In this document: one piece after another, positions 55,489 through 64,000 of the stretch
Position numbering within the stretch: the stretch's first letter is position 1
How the letters are laid out: every line of letters begins with the position of its first letter
Assembly: GCA_964036045.1 (NCBI GenBank)
Contig: OZ038379.1
Coordinates: forward strand, 186,768,495-186,832,494
Origin: Eutreptiella sp. 'Long Island Sound 2002'
Taxonomy: Eukaryota > Euglenozoa > Euglenophyceae > Eutreptiales > Eutreptiaceae
Length of the DNA: 64,000 bases
Direction of reading: 5' to 3'
Notes under the pieces: generated by a model
Database searches by the model: none
Seen by the model: the letters and a program-made list of their open reading frames with translations, nothing else
What the model was told of the DNA's origin: nothing
Made by a program: the position numbers and the translations under genes

Positions 55489-56732
55489 TGGTTCAATACA
55501 CAAATGACTGGAACCATTTGCGAACAATTCCCCCACTTGGATCCCCAATCGGGCGCATGGAGATACCTTCGCCACTAATATCTACATGCCCCATGAAAAT
55601 GGGAGTGCACCCATGGATCTCTTTGTCAAACATACCATGAGCAATACATATGCGGTAGACTTGGTCTAGCGCTTTGAATTCCACAATTGGGACATGGGCA
55701 AAGCCCTTGTCACGTATGGCTCCCCATCTCTTTGGCCACACGAAGATATATAACATGGGCGTGAGCATATCAAACATATACCATGCATACAACACATACC
55801 CTCAAAATATGGCTCCCACCATGATATGCCATGTCCCTCCATTGACATAACTTCACGTTAAAAATACGTAGGAACCCAAGGAAAGTTGCTATGCAACCCC
55901 AACACTCATGCGGCACACTCGAAAGTCGCATTAAAATATTCGGTTGCACGGTCCAAGAGTTATATGTCACTTTATACCCTCTTGACCCTTTTCCCTTGCT
56001 ACACCGGGCATGTGTGCGCACCAAAGGCGTTTGATGCTTCCTAAATTAACTTGAGACTAAGGCGCTTGCAACCCAACCTTCCTTATTCTCTTTCCTCACA
56101 CTCGTGCGTAGATATGGTCCTTCAAAGTGGTCCCACGATTCACTTTTGTTTCCCTTATATCTCCAAGTCAAATGGGTGGCAAGTATAAGGGAAACCTGAT
56201 TCGGGCATAGGGAAAGGAGTATGACCAATCGAAGAAGTCCAAATCAAGTGCGGCGATGTCGAAGTCGAAAATCCGATTTCGACATCGCGAAAAATTCAGA
56301 ATAGAATTTCGAGTGCTTATTTAGAAAATTGCGGAAGCAACGAACCCTTCGCTGATGAAATCTGACCCTTCAACGGAGTATCCGCCAAAATATCTGGAAA
56401 TAACAGTTAACCAATCGGTTAACGCAAAATCGCGAGCCAACTGACAGTCGCCGATACATTGACCATCAGAACAAAAGGTTGAAAAATTGCGGAAACATTA
56501 TGATAATAAAACCCTGTTGATTCCTGATATTCCGATATATAAATCTCCGCTGGCGGCGCCTCGGTTCTGAATATGGCCGCTCATAGCCGGAATGGCCCAA
56601 CCTATCACACTATCACATCGGGTCAGGTCAGGTGGATGGGAGAGTATGATATCAGCCAATGGCGGCTTGCCGGCACATAGATACACACCCCAAGTGACCC
56701 CAAGATGGCCACGGGGGTCCGAACCGGCTTCA
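55489..56732 (-). repeat. Gypsy 5' LTR (1,244 bp)
   Basis: Same boundaries as the 3' LTR: TGAAGCCGG at 56732 and TTGAACCA at 55489. Differences noticed include gaaaatggg against gaaaacggg, tctttggcc against tcttcggcc, ctcgtgcg against ctcgcgcg, aatagaattt against aataaaattt, and gaacaaaag against gaacgaaag. Confidence 0.9.
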
Positions 56733-57129
56733 TTGATGGGTTTTTCTCGAGTACCTTTGAGGTTCCAAAGGAAATCAAGGGCTGGATCTAGAGGGTTTTT
56801 CTTGTACTTTCATCTGGTGTGTTCGCCAGAATTTTTGGCCGTTGCGTCTGAGAGAAAATCAGCGCGCAAGCTTTTCCGTCAATCGCTCGAACTCATGGTT
56901 CTCAAGGACCATGAGTTCGGACGGAACCCTACATTCCCCCCCTATGCCTTTCATCCATGCCCCTTTCACATGGGCATATTACTTTGAATAGAGAAGAGGG
57001 CAATAGGGATGTTTTAGGGAGCCTATGGGTTTCGCAAACCTAAGTCGTTTGCGTGCGCAAATGCTAACTTTGTCGCCTTGTGAGCATGAATGTTAATAAC
57101 CGAACACAATGCTCACAAGACCAAAAGCC
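56733..57129. other. Right flank of the Gypsy element
   Basis: No gene recognised. It contains a perfect 12-bp stem with an 8-base loop: CGAACTCATGGT at 56888-56899 and ACCATGAGTTCG at 56908-56919. Confidence 0.5.
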
Positions 57130-57546
57130 CTAGGCCATTTTTGATTTTTGAGCCAACTCAACGATGGCTCCACGCAATTCAATGCGTACCAAAACTCTAT
57201 TTCCGAAAAAGGGCAAGTTGTAATGGAACTCAGCACAGGCCTGCATCGCAGCGCATGCGCATTTGATCTGTGATTTGTCAATGTGATTCGCATTGAATCT
57301 CGATGGAATTTTATGATAAAAACATCGTGTTTTCTCACAGAACAACAGGATGATATTCAGTAATGGTTCCGTGATGGATTTTGCGTAGTCGTGCATATTG
57401 GGATGTGAGACAACAACGTTGAAGATAAAGAATAGCCGGAGAGCTACGCCGGGAAAATAGTCACTCTGAGTAATCCGATTACAATCCTGTTGTTCGATTT
57501 CGGCAAGGGCTTTCCAGCAAACTTCCAGATACCAGTCATCCTCCAT
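57130..57546 (-). CDS. Unknown ORF (138 codons), head-to-head with the next
   Basis: From the ATG at 57546 (MEDDWYLEVCWKALAEIEQQ) to 57130; a further in-frame ATG at 57561 is possible. The product looks globular, with an amphipathic helix start, a hydrophobic segment (GVALRLFFIFNVVV), LLNIILLFCEKTRCFYHKIP and a basic end (VELAQKSKMA). I recognise no domain. Its ATG overlaps the ATG of the plus-strand ORF, so at most one may be real, or the two are divergently expressed. Confidence 0.4.
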   Translation of the reverse strand: MEDDWYLEVCWKALAEIEQQDCNRITQSDYFPGVALRLFFIFNVVVSHPNMHDYAKSITEPLLNIILLFCEKTRCFYHKIPSRFNANHIDKSQIKCACAAMQACAEFHYNLPFFGNRVLVRIELRGAIVELAQKSKMA

Positions 57547-58063
57547 GGTCGCCGAGTCCACGTTGCAGTGGTACCGTGAGCACCGTGCTGAGGTTGAACG
57601 CGAAGTTCGTTGTCTTTCGAGACTGCCGGTGCCTCCGCCAGCGACGGGGAGACTTTGGAGACTGCAAAACTGGTCTAGTTGGGATGTTCACTCTGTCGAA
57701 GACAATGCTGCTTTGATTGCCTTGGTGTCTGAAGAACCTGAGCTGATTGAAGACACTGAGCTTGCATCACACTGCATTCGTGCTGTGGGGGTTGTGTACC
57801 CAGTGCAAATAGCTGACACTGCGCCTCGGTCCACGAGTGCACTGTTCCGCGTTGTTGCAGAGGACCCTGGTCGCCTCATTCGAGCGCTTTGCACAGCAGC
57901 GCAGTGTCCACAGCCACAGCAACCTCCGTCAGCGAATCACGTCATTTTCTCCACCACAACCACCAGCGCGAATGCAAATCCGTCGCCTGCTCAGTTGGAG
58001 GTGAGCATGGCCAAGAAAACGCGACGAGGAACTGGATGTCGTCGGCGAAACAAACAGCCGTAA
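57545..58063 (+). CDS. Unknown ORF (172 aa) with basic C-terminus
   Basis: From ATG at 57545 (MVAESTLQWYREHRAEVERE) to the stop at 58063. The first 70 residues are helical and charged; the middle (HCIRAVGVVYPVQIADTAPR) looks globular; a Pro/Ser/Thr-rich linker follows; and the end is strongly basic (MAKKTRRGTGCRRRNKQP), resembling a nuclear localisation signal. No family recognised. Confidence 0.45.
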   Translation: MVAESTLQWYREHRAEVEREVRCLSRLPVPPPATGRLWRLQNWSSWDVHSVEDNAALIALVSEEPELIEDTELASHCIRAVGVVYPVQIADTAPRSTSALFRVVAEDPGRLIRALCTAAQCPQPQQPPSANHVIFSTTTTSANANPSPAQLEVSMAKKTRRGTGCRRRNKQP

Positions 58064-59478
58064 GGCTCTTTTATGCTTTCCTTGTGTTATTTTGTGAGTG
58101 TGATGCTCTGCTGTGTGCATGTTGGTGTGTAGCGTCCTCGTGTGCGTGTGTTGGTAGCGTCCTGCAGTCTCTGTTGTGTTGTTTCCTGTTAGCGTGCAGG
58201 GCAGTCTGGCAGTGCAGTTTTGGCTTGCATGGGCAGCGCTAGGGCGTTAGCAGGCGCGTGAAGTGCAGCGTGAGCGTGAGGCTCCGCTAGGGTGTTTGGC
58301 TGCGAGTGATTTGCAGTGAATGTGATGCGTGAGGCTCCTGGCCCTGTGCGTAACCCTGTGCGCGTCCTGCTTGTTGCGGCTGCTGTTTAGGCTGTGTTTT
58401 GTGCTGCTCCAGGCAGCCCAGTGGAGCTGAAGTGGGCTGCTCCACAGGGGCAGTGTAGGGCTGCTCCACGGATGTGCCGTCTGAGTGGTTTCTTTTTGCT
58501 TTGTTTGTTTCTTACACTGTGTGGGTGAGAACAGACTGGTACATTTAGGCTAACCTGAATCTGCATGCAAATGAGTTGCATGTAAAAATGAGTACGTCTT
58601 CTGTGTTCAGTATGTCACTTTTGAGATGTGTAGTGTGTTTGTACGTGTAAATGTATGTGTGAGGTTGCCTTATTTTCTGTTGTTCTGCCACGCTTCGCCT
58701 TGGATCATGCAGTGCTTTGTAGATGATGCTGTGGTTTCGCTTCGCGCTCTGCAGATAGCAGTGCACTGATGGCACTGCTTGGACGTTGCATTTTGTACGT
58801 TTTCCCCTCACTTGCTCTTTGCAGGCTGGTGGTGAGTAGCAGGGGAGCCAAGCAAAATGGGGGCACACGCAGAGCGAAGCTGCAAGGAGTGAAGTGAGGA
58901 CTGCACCTTTCAGGTGTGCACGTCGACTTCGCTGCTTGTTATGTTTCTGCTTTTGTGTTGACCCCATTTCTTTTTCTGTGCTCTGCAGTGCCCATTCCAA
59001 TGAAGTACCCTTAACTAAATGAATGAAGAAGTAATCTATATTATTCCAGTGAAGTTTGTATATATTAAGTGGGTTACTTCAGCACTGCTTCTATTTTTGA
59101 CAGCACACTGCTTGGTGGTTTCCTCTGTGCCAGCCTGCCAGGGATTCGGGAATTTTTTTTTTGTAAAACACTCTTTGCAGTGGGGTTTTTGCAGCCCTTA
59201 GTGCAGCGGGCTGATTTTTTTTTAAAGCAAGGACTGTTTGTCTGAATTTTTCTTGGCGTGTGTGTTGTTAGTAGATACCATGTCAGTTTTGTTTTCTATA
59301 GGTGTGAGTGCATGCAGTGCATAGTTAGCTTTAACGTCTAGCTGGGTGCGTGTGCACAAATGTTTGAGTTCTTTGGTCAATAGCTTAGTGCAGCACTTGC
59401 TTAGCCACTGCTGCAGGTGTTGTTTCACACTTGTAGGCGGGTCAGTATTGTAGGTGTGCATTGAGTTGTTGTCCCTAC
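58064..59478. other. Stretch without a supportable gene
   Basis: G/T-rich in its first half (many gtgtg and tgctg motifs), then mixed. It may hold the 3' UTR of the ORF ending at 58063; tgtaaat near 58646 is a possible poly(A) signal if the organism is a green alga, but this is speculative. It ends abruptly where the truncated Gypsy gag begins. Confidence 0.4.
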
Positions 59479-59561
59479 AGAAGGTCCCTACCAGGACCGG
59501 CCCCTGCTGTGCCCCTTCCGCCTGTCACCCCTGCTGACTTGCTCCTGATCAGCGATTGCAT
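59479..59561 (-). pseudogene. Gypsy gag N-terminal fragment
   Basis: ATG at 59561 starts the same frame as the intact gag (MQSLIRSKSAGVTGGRGTAG) and stays colinear to GRDLL. After that the sequence breaks into unrelated DNA and a stop. Confidence 0.85.
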
Positions 59562-60624
59562 TTCTCAAAATCCAGGGTCCAAAATCCAAAAATATAGAAA
59601 ATACAATCCTTCTTCAACCCTGAACAGCAACCAGATCCGAAAAATTCAGCAATAACCCAATCCACAATCCAATCTGCGGCTTCAAGGTCGTCCAAGGTCC
59701 CGCGTTGACCTCGTACGATCCTTCAACACGCCGGTCTCATGGCCACATGGAGAACCGGGCGTTGGGCATCTACATAACTACCAAGAGAAGCCCTGAATTG
59801 GACACACGAACACAATATGAACAAATGTGAGGAAGGATAGTAACATACACAATCACTGCCATGTACCCTTCGTTCCTTGGACTCAAGACCTCCCCTTGAC
59901 TCACTACTGTGATGCCTTGAACCAGGTCCAAGTGCATGGCTAATTTACATGTGTCACAAGTCACTACATAACCCCTAAAAAGTGTTCACTCCCAAGCCTC
60001 TAAATCCTAGCCCAATAGGGAAGGTGGCGTGTCATGGCCTAGAGTGGCACTCAGGACCATGCCTTTCCCTGACATATACTTGGTTGGACCTGGAGTCGAA
60101 TGGGCTTAGAGATATGCCCCATGAGCTTGAACTCATAACATGCCAAAAACTGCCAATTCACACCATATTGGCCATATATCAAATATATTCTCAAAATTGA
60201 AGTTACCACTTATCCGAAGGCTCAAAGTATGCATGGAATCGAAGTCTAGTATTCATGGAGGATAGAGACCAAAGATCAATGCCCATGAACATCCCCACTT
60301 TACCCTCGAAACCCCTTCGGATATGGGCGCCACGCACCGCCCAAGTCAGCCCATGATCTTGAGACCGATTCTTGTAATCCTTCGTGCGCCAAGCCAAATG
60401 GAGTACGCGATCCGGCATATGGTGGTGTTCAACTCCAAAGCATATGCCAGCATATGAACAACATACCATGGTTCGACTCTCCATAGGCTTCTTGCTGTTT
60501 GCCGACCAGGTAAGTACACAAAACGCAAAAATGAGCAAAAATTGAGGTCAAAAACATGAGAATATGTCCAAATACAAAGTTGTCATGATAGTATATCTCT
60601 ATGCTCACCCGTGATATCCGCGCA
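59562..60624 (-). other. Gypsy leader of the second copy
   Basis: Uninterrupted counterpart of the split leader at 52592-55488, with small indels in the middle (about 59680-59800). It shows the undisturbed target site of the hAT insertion at about 60122-60133. Confidence 0.8.
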
Positions 60625-61870
60625 TAGTTCAACATACAAATGACTGGAACCATTTGCGAACAATTCCCCCACTTGGATCCCCAATCGGGCGCATGGAGAT
60701 ACCTTCGCCACTCATATCTACATGCCCCATGAAAATGGGAGTGCACTCATGGATCTCTTTGCCAAACATACCATGAGCAATACATACGCGGTTGACTTAG
60801 TCTAGCGCTTTGCATTCCACAATTGGGACATGGGCAAGGCCCTTGTCACGTGTGGCTCCTCATCTCTTCGGCCACACGAAGATATATAACATGGGCGTGA
60901 GCATATCAAGACATATACTACCAATATCACACATAGCCCTTAAAATTGGCTCCCACCATGGTATGCCATGCCCCTGCATGGTCATAACTTTGGGTTAAAT
61001 GGACGTGGGAACCTAAGGAAAGATGCTATGCAACCGCAAGACTCATGCGCTACACTCCAAAAGTCATAATATCAAGTCCGGACACATGGTCAACAAGTTA
61101 TAAACAAGTTTCTACCATGTTGACCATGATCCTATGATACAACGAGTGTGTGTGACGAACTAAGGTGTTGGACCCTACTAAAAATAAGTTGAGACTAAGG
61201 CGATTGCAACGCAACCTTCCTTATTCTCTTTCCTCGCACTCACGCGTAGATATGGCCCTTCGAAGTGGCCCCACGAATCACTTTTGTTTCCCTTATATCT
61301 CCAAGTCAAATGGGTGGCAGATATAAGGGAAACCTGATTCGGGCATAGGGAAAAGAGTATGACCACTCGAAGAAGACCAAATCAAGTGCGGCGATGTCGA
61401 AGTTGAAAATCCGATTTCGACATCGCGAAAAATTCAGATTAAAATTTCGAGTGCATATTTAGAAAATTGCGGAAGCAACGAACCCGTTACTGATGAAATC
61501 TGACCCTTCAGCGGGGTTTCCGCCAAAATATCTGTAAATAACAGTTAACCCATCGGTTACCGCAAAATCGCGAGCCAACTGACAGTCGCCGATACATTGA
61601 CAATCAGAACGAAAGGCGGAAAAATTACGGAAACATTATGATAAAAAAACCCTGTTGATTCCTGATATTCTGATATATAAATCTCAGCTGGCGGCGCCTC
61701 GGTACTGAATATGGCCGCTCATAGCCGGAATGGCCAATCCTATCACACTATCACATCAGGTTAGGTCAGGTGGATGGGAGAGTATGATATCAGCCAATGG
61801 CGGCTTGCCGGCACATAGATACACACCCCAAGTGACCCAAAGATGGCCACGGGGGTCCGAACCGGCTTCA
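60625..61870 (-). repeat. Gypsy LTR of the second copy (1,246 bp)
   Basis: Same start (TGAAGCCGG at 61870) and nearly the same end (TTGAACTA, one change from the TG...CA rule). It is clearly more diverged from the other two LTRs, especially around 60905-61170. Confidence 0.85.
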
Positions 61871-61881
61871 CCCCCCTTCTC
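61871..61881 (-). promoter_or_regulatory. Polypurine tract of the second copy
   Basis: The minus-strand run AGAAGGGGGG directly precedes the LTR start, as in the first element. Confidence 0.8.
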
Positions 61882-62263
61882 AGAGCGTTGTATCCGCTCG
61901 GAAGTCATTGAAGAGAGGACGGGAGGACCCCAATGGGCTCCACACCCCCCCCCCATCTCCCAAGGACACATGGAGGCCCCACACACGTCATAGGCGTCCC
62001 CCATGCCCCAAGGGCGGCTTGAGGACACTCATAATCGGTGCCCTACGCCATATCCGGTCTCCTCTTGATCTACAACATGGACCAAGGGGATCAGAGATAG
62101 AGAAACGTCGTCGGTCGACCTAAATAAGTATACCACAATGAAATATATATGTGGAGATCGAGTGAAGGGGGTTTATGGCCAATCAAGGCCCAAAAATCCC
62201 CGGATGAACGTCCTCACCCGTCTCCCAAGCACAAAAACAAACAAAAATGCCAAGGGGGATCCA

Positions 62264-64000
62264 TTACGGTGCTACTGCAGCCACCAAATGGACCAACACA
62301 TCCTTGACATCCAAAGAAATGTTCTTTTTCTTCAGATACTCCATCCAGACCGTGGTGTACCTCGGCAAAAAGCTGCTCGGAGGCTCCCACGAATCCCTGG
62401 ATGCGGCGAATCCCTTCCAACGGACTTTATAAAGCCTCCCCCCAGGCGTCCCCGGGTCCGGCTTGTCCGCCAGGATCCTCTCGGCGGTGAAATCGTCGTC
62501 CTCACCCTCGTTGTCTGAGTCCACATCGCCGGCCGTGAACTCGAAGGTGACGGGACGTCCGCTGGGGTCTGGTGCTCGGGGACGAAGCTGGGTATGGTCA
62601 CGGTCCAGGATCTTGTTATCCCCCACACAGACCGCATACACACCCTGCCCGACCTTCCGAACGATGACCCCTGGCACATACCAAGACGCCTGCCGATGCC
62701 TGGACAGAACGTCCTTGTGGTGCCGCTCCACCCACACGGTGTCCTTGAGGGCATACTTCTGGACTTTGCCCTGCTTAAAGTACTTGGCCCTCTTGTCATG
62801 CTCGTCCTGAAGTGCCTTACACACTATGGCCGCCGTGTTGTCCGCCTCAGCCATCAGGGCACTCGCATCCCGGGCAACCTTGCCATGATTCAGCCACGGG
62901 AGAGTGCGTGACACTCCATCCCGTAGGAATAGGATGCGGTGGGGCGACAGTCCAGTGGGCCCAGGCAGGTCATGATACGTCTGGAGGAGCCTCCAAAGCG
63001 AATAGTACCAATTCCGGCCCGGTTCATCAATGTGCAACTGGCGGAACTTCTCGAACATCTGCCGCCCGGCCACCTCAGCCCGACCATTCGACCGGCTGTG
63101 GTATGCCACGGTCTTGGCATGCCGAATGCCCGTATGCTTACACATCGTCTTGAACCACGTCCCCACAAACTGACTGCCCCGATCGCTGCAGATGACAGCC
63201 GGGACGTCGAAAATCGTCAGCCAATGTCTGATCATGGCGTTGGCGACGGTCCTGGCCTGCAGCCCCACTCCATGCTTGTCCTTCTTGTCTTTCTTCTTGG
63301 ACTTCTTGCCAGGGACTGCCACGACGTACCCACTGTGCCTATCCACCGCCAGGATGACACAGTCATAGGTCTCTCCCTCCACGGTGACCTCAGGCATGAC
63401 GAACACATCCATGGCAACGGACCGCATAGGGGCCTCCGGTATAGCCGTATACACCGGGTTGCCCGCTGTGGAGTGGTTGGGGCTCTTCGTGGCCCGACAC
63501 ACGGCACAGTCGCTGCAGTACCTATCCAGGATTGCGTAGTACCCCGGAGGGAACTTGAAACGCCACTCCAGGTCCTGCTGCATTTTGTCTCGGCCAGGGT
63601 GCATGAGCTGGGCGTTGTGCAAATGGTCAATGAGCTCCTCCACTCCGTTCTCGGGCACCAGCAGCTTGTCCTTGAGGAACAACTTGTCTCCATCCTCGGT
63701 TAAGCCCTCGGGCCATTTGTCGTCCGACGGAGCGCTCACGGCGTTCCAATACCTGCTCCAATGCTCGGAGGCCGCATAGTCATCGGACCAGTCCTCCGTC
63801 AGCACCGACTTGACTAGCTCAACGGGGGCAAGCATCCATTGCTCGAGGGTTTCCTCACGAATAGCTTGGACTCGGGCACCCCGGAACTTGGCCAGGTCTG
63901 AGCGGTTCGCCATCACCACAAAGCACTTGACCCCCTCTTGCTCCATGACCTTCTCCATATCGATAATGCGCTTGGCCTCCTTGGTCTCCTCGGCGTCCCC
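62264..64000 (-). CDS. pol: Gypsy pol, C-terminal part (runs off window)
   Basis: The frame is open from the window edge to 62264 (579 codons) and aligns without gaps to residues about 1086-1661 of the intact pol. It includes the integrase zinc finger (here LIDHLHNAQLMHPGRDK, with the first His of the intact copy's HWH shifted context), the D-D-35-E residues (MDVF, CSDRGSQF, NGRAEVAG) and the chromodomain (YKVRWKGFAASRDSWEPPSS). Substitutions are few and mostly conservative. No stop or frameshift is present in the visible part. Confidence 0.9.
   Translation of the reverse strand, partial: GDAEETKEAKRIIDMEKVMEQEGVKCFVVMANRSDLAKFRGARVQAIREETLEQWMLAPVELVKSVLTEDWSDDYAASEHWSRYWNAVSAPSDDKWPEGLTEDGDKLFLKDKLLVPENGVEELIDHLHNAQLMHPGRDKMQQDLEWRFKFPPGYYAILDRYCSDCAVCRATKSPNHSTAGNPVYTAIPEAPMRSVAMDVFVMPEVTVEGETYDCVILAVDRHSGYVVAVPGKKSKKKDKKDKHGVGLQARTVANAMIRHWLTIFDVPAVICSDRGSQFVGTWFKTMCKHTGIRHAKTVAYHSRSNGRAEVAGRQMFEKFRQLHIDEPGRNWYYSLWRLLQTYHDLPGPTGLSPHRILFLRDGVSRTLPWLNHGKVARDASALMAEADNTAAIVCKALQDEHDKRAKYFKQGKVQKYALKDTVWVERHHKDVLSRHRQASWYVPGVIVRKVGQGVYAVCVGDNKILDRDHTQLRPRAPDPSGRPVTFEFTAGDVDSDNEGEDDDFTAERILADKPDPGTPGGRLYKVRWKGFAASRDSWEPPSSFLPRYTTVWMEYLKKKNISLDVKDVLVHLVAAVAP

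Larger units (their letters stand above)
42788..56732 (-). mobile_element. Full-length Ty3/Gypsy chromovirus, minus orientation
   Basis: The order on the minus strand is 5' LTR (56732-55489), leader (with a hAT insertion), gag, UAG, pol, polypurine tract, 3' LTR (44031-42788). Excluding the hAT insertion the element is about 12.1 kb. Both large frames are open and the LTRs are almost identical, so insertion was recent. The five bases outside the LTRs (gctca on the left, ttgat on the right) do not match, so a target duplication is absent. I found no convincing tRNA primer-binding site directly after the 5' LTR. Confidence 0.9.
59479..64000 (-). mobile_element. Second Gypsy copy: pol - LTR - leader - gag fragment
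   Basis: Reading the minus strand from the right edge: C-terminal pol, 3' untranslated part, polypurine tract, one LTR, a complete leader, and the first ~27 codons of gag, ending at 59479. Thus a single LTR is flanked on both sides by internal sequence. It belongs to the same family as 42788-56732 but is visibly more diverged. It continues beyond 64000. Confidence 0.85.

Noticed and set aside
1-64000. CRISPR arrays, rRNA and tRNA genes
   Set aside because: No regularly spaced palindromic repeat with unique spacers, no recognisable rRNA segment and no convincing tRNA cloverleaf were seen; the tandem repeats present are minisatellites. A tRNAscan or Infernal run would be decisive.

Overview
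The window is nuclear DNA of a eukaryote. It has GT-AG introns, phase-matched exons scattered over kilobases, LTR and DIRS-like retrotransposons, hAT and pogo-like DNA transposons, MITE-like elements and minisatellites, and no bacterial operon structure. A microbial eukaryote, probably an alga with a large repeat-rich genome, is my best guess. The lineage cannot be fixed from this sequence alone.

Region 1 (1-5334): no gene I can support. It holds tandem repeats, the largest being an A/T-rich array at 2310-3250.

Region 2 (5335-31434, minus strand): one very long, intron-rich gene. I delimited 17 short exons (51-261 bp, one tentative) that splice in frame to about 685 codons of Ala/Lys/Glu/Gln-rich, cysteine-free helical sequence, ending at a TAA at 5335-5337. 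The 5' exon(s) upstream of 31434 were not found. Only about 8% of the span is coding. The introns are filled with G-runs (mostly on the plus strand, i.e. C-runs in the transcript), minisatellites, a 297-bp duplication, a poly-G-headed dispersed repeat, and three MITE or foldback families. An unrelated 148-codon ORF sits inside one intron.

Region 3 (31435-35938): mostly featureless, with one 63-bp tandem duplication and a GTGC microsatellite.

Region 4 (35939-42787, plus strand): a broken DIRS-like retroelement (gag, reverse transcriptase, RNase H). It is interrupted by a truncated pogo-like transposase insertion (36607-38971) and by a 1.66-kb non-autonomous DNA transposon (40298-41961). It is cut off at 42788 by a Gypsy element, and no tyrosine recombinase is visible.

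Region 5 (42788-56732, minus strand): a full-length Ty3/Gypsy chromovirus with two 1,244-bp LTRs (only about half a dozen differences noticed), intact gag (1,032 aa) and intact pol (1,661 aa). Gag and pol share one frame and are separated by a single UAG. Pol carries protease, RT, RNase H, integrase and a C-terminal chromodomain, plus a protease-RT spacer with a motif reminiscent of DIRS-type elements. A 3'-truncated BED/hAT transposon (53135-54989) lies in its leader, flanked by an 8-bp direct repeat.

Region 6 (56733-59478): two head-to-head ORFs of unknown function and a long gene-poor stretch.

Region 7 (59479-64000, minus strand): a second Gypsy copy of the same family in the order pol end - PPT - LTR - leader - truncated gag, so one LTR is flanked on both sides by internal sequence. 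It runs off the right edge. Host genes and mobile elements are not functionally linked in any way I can see. The right half is a nested record of successive insertions.
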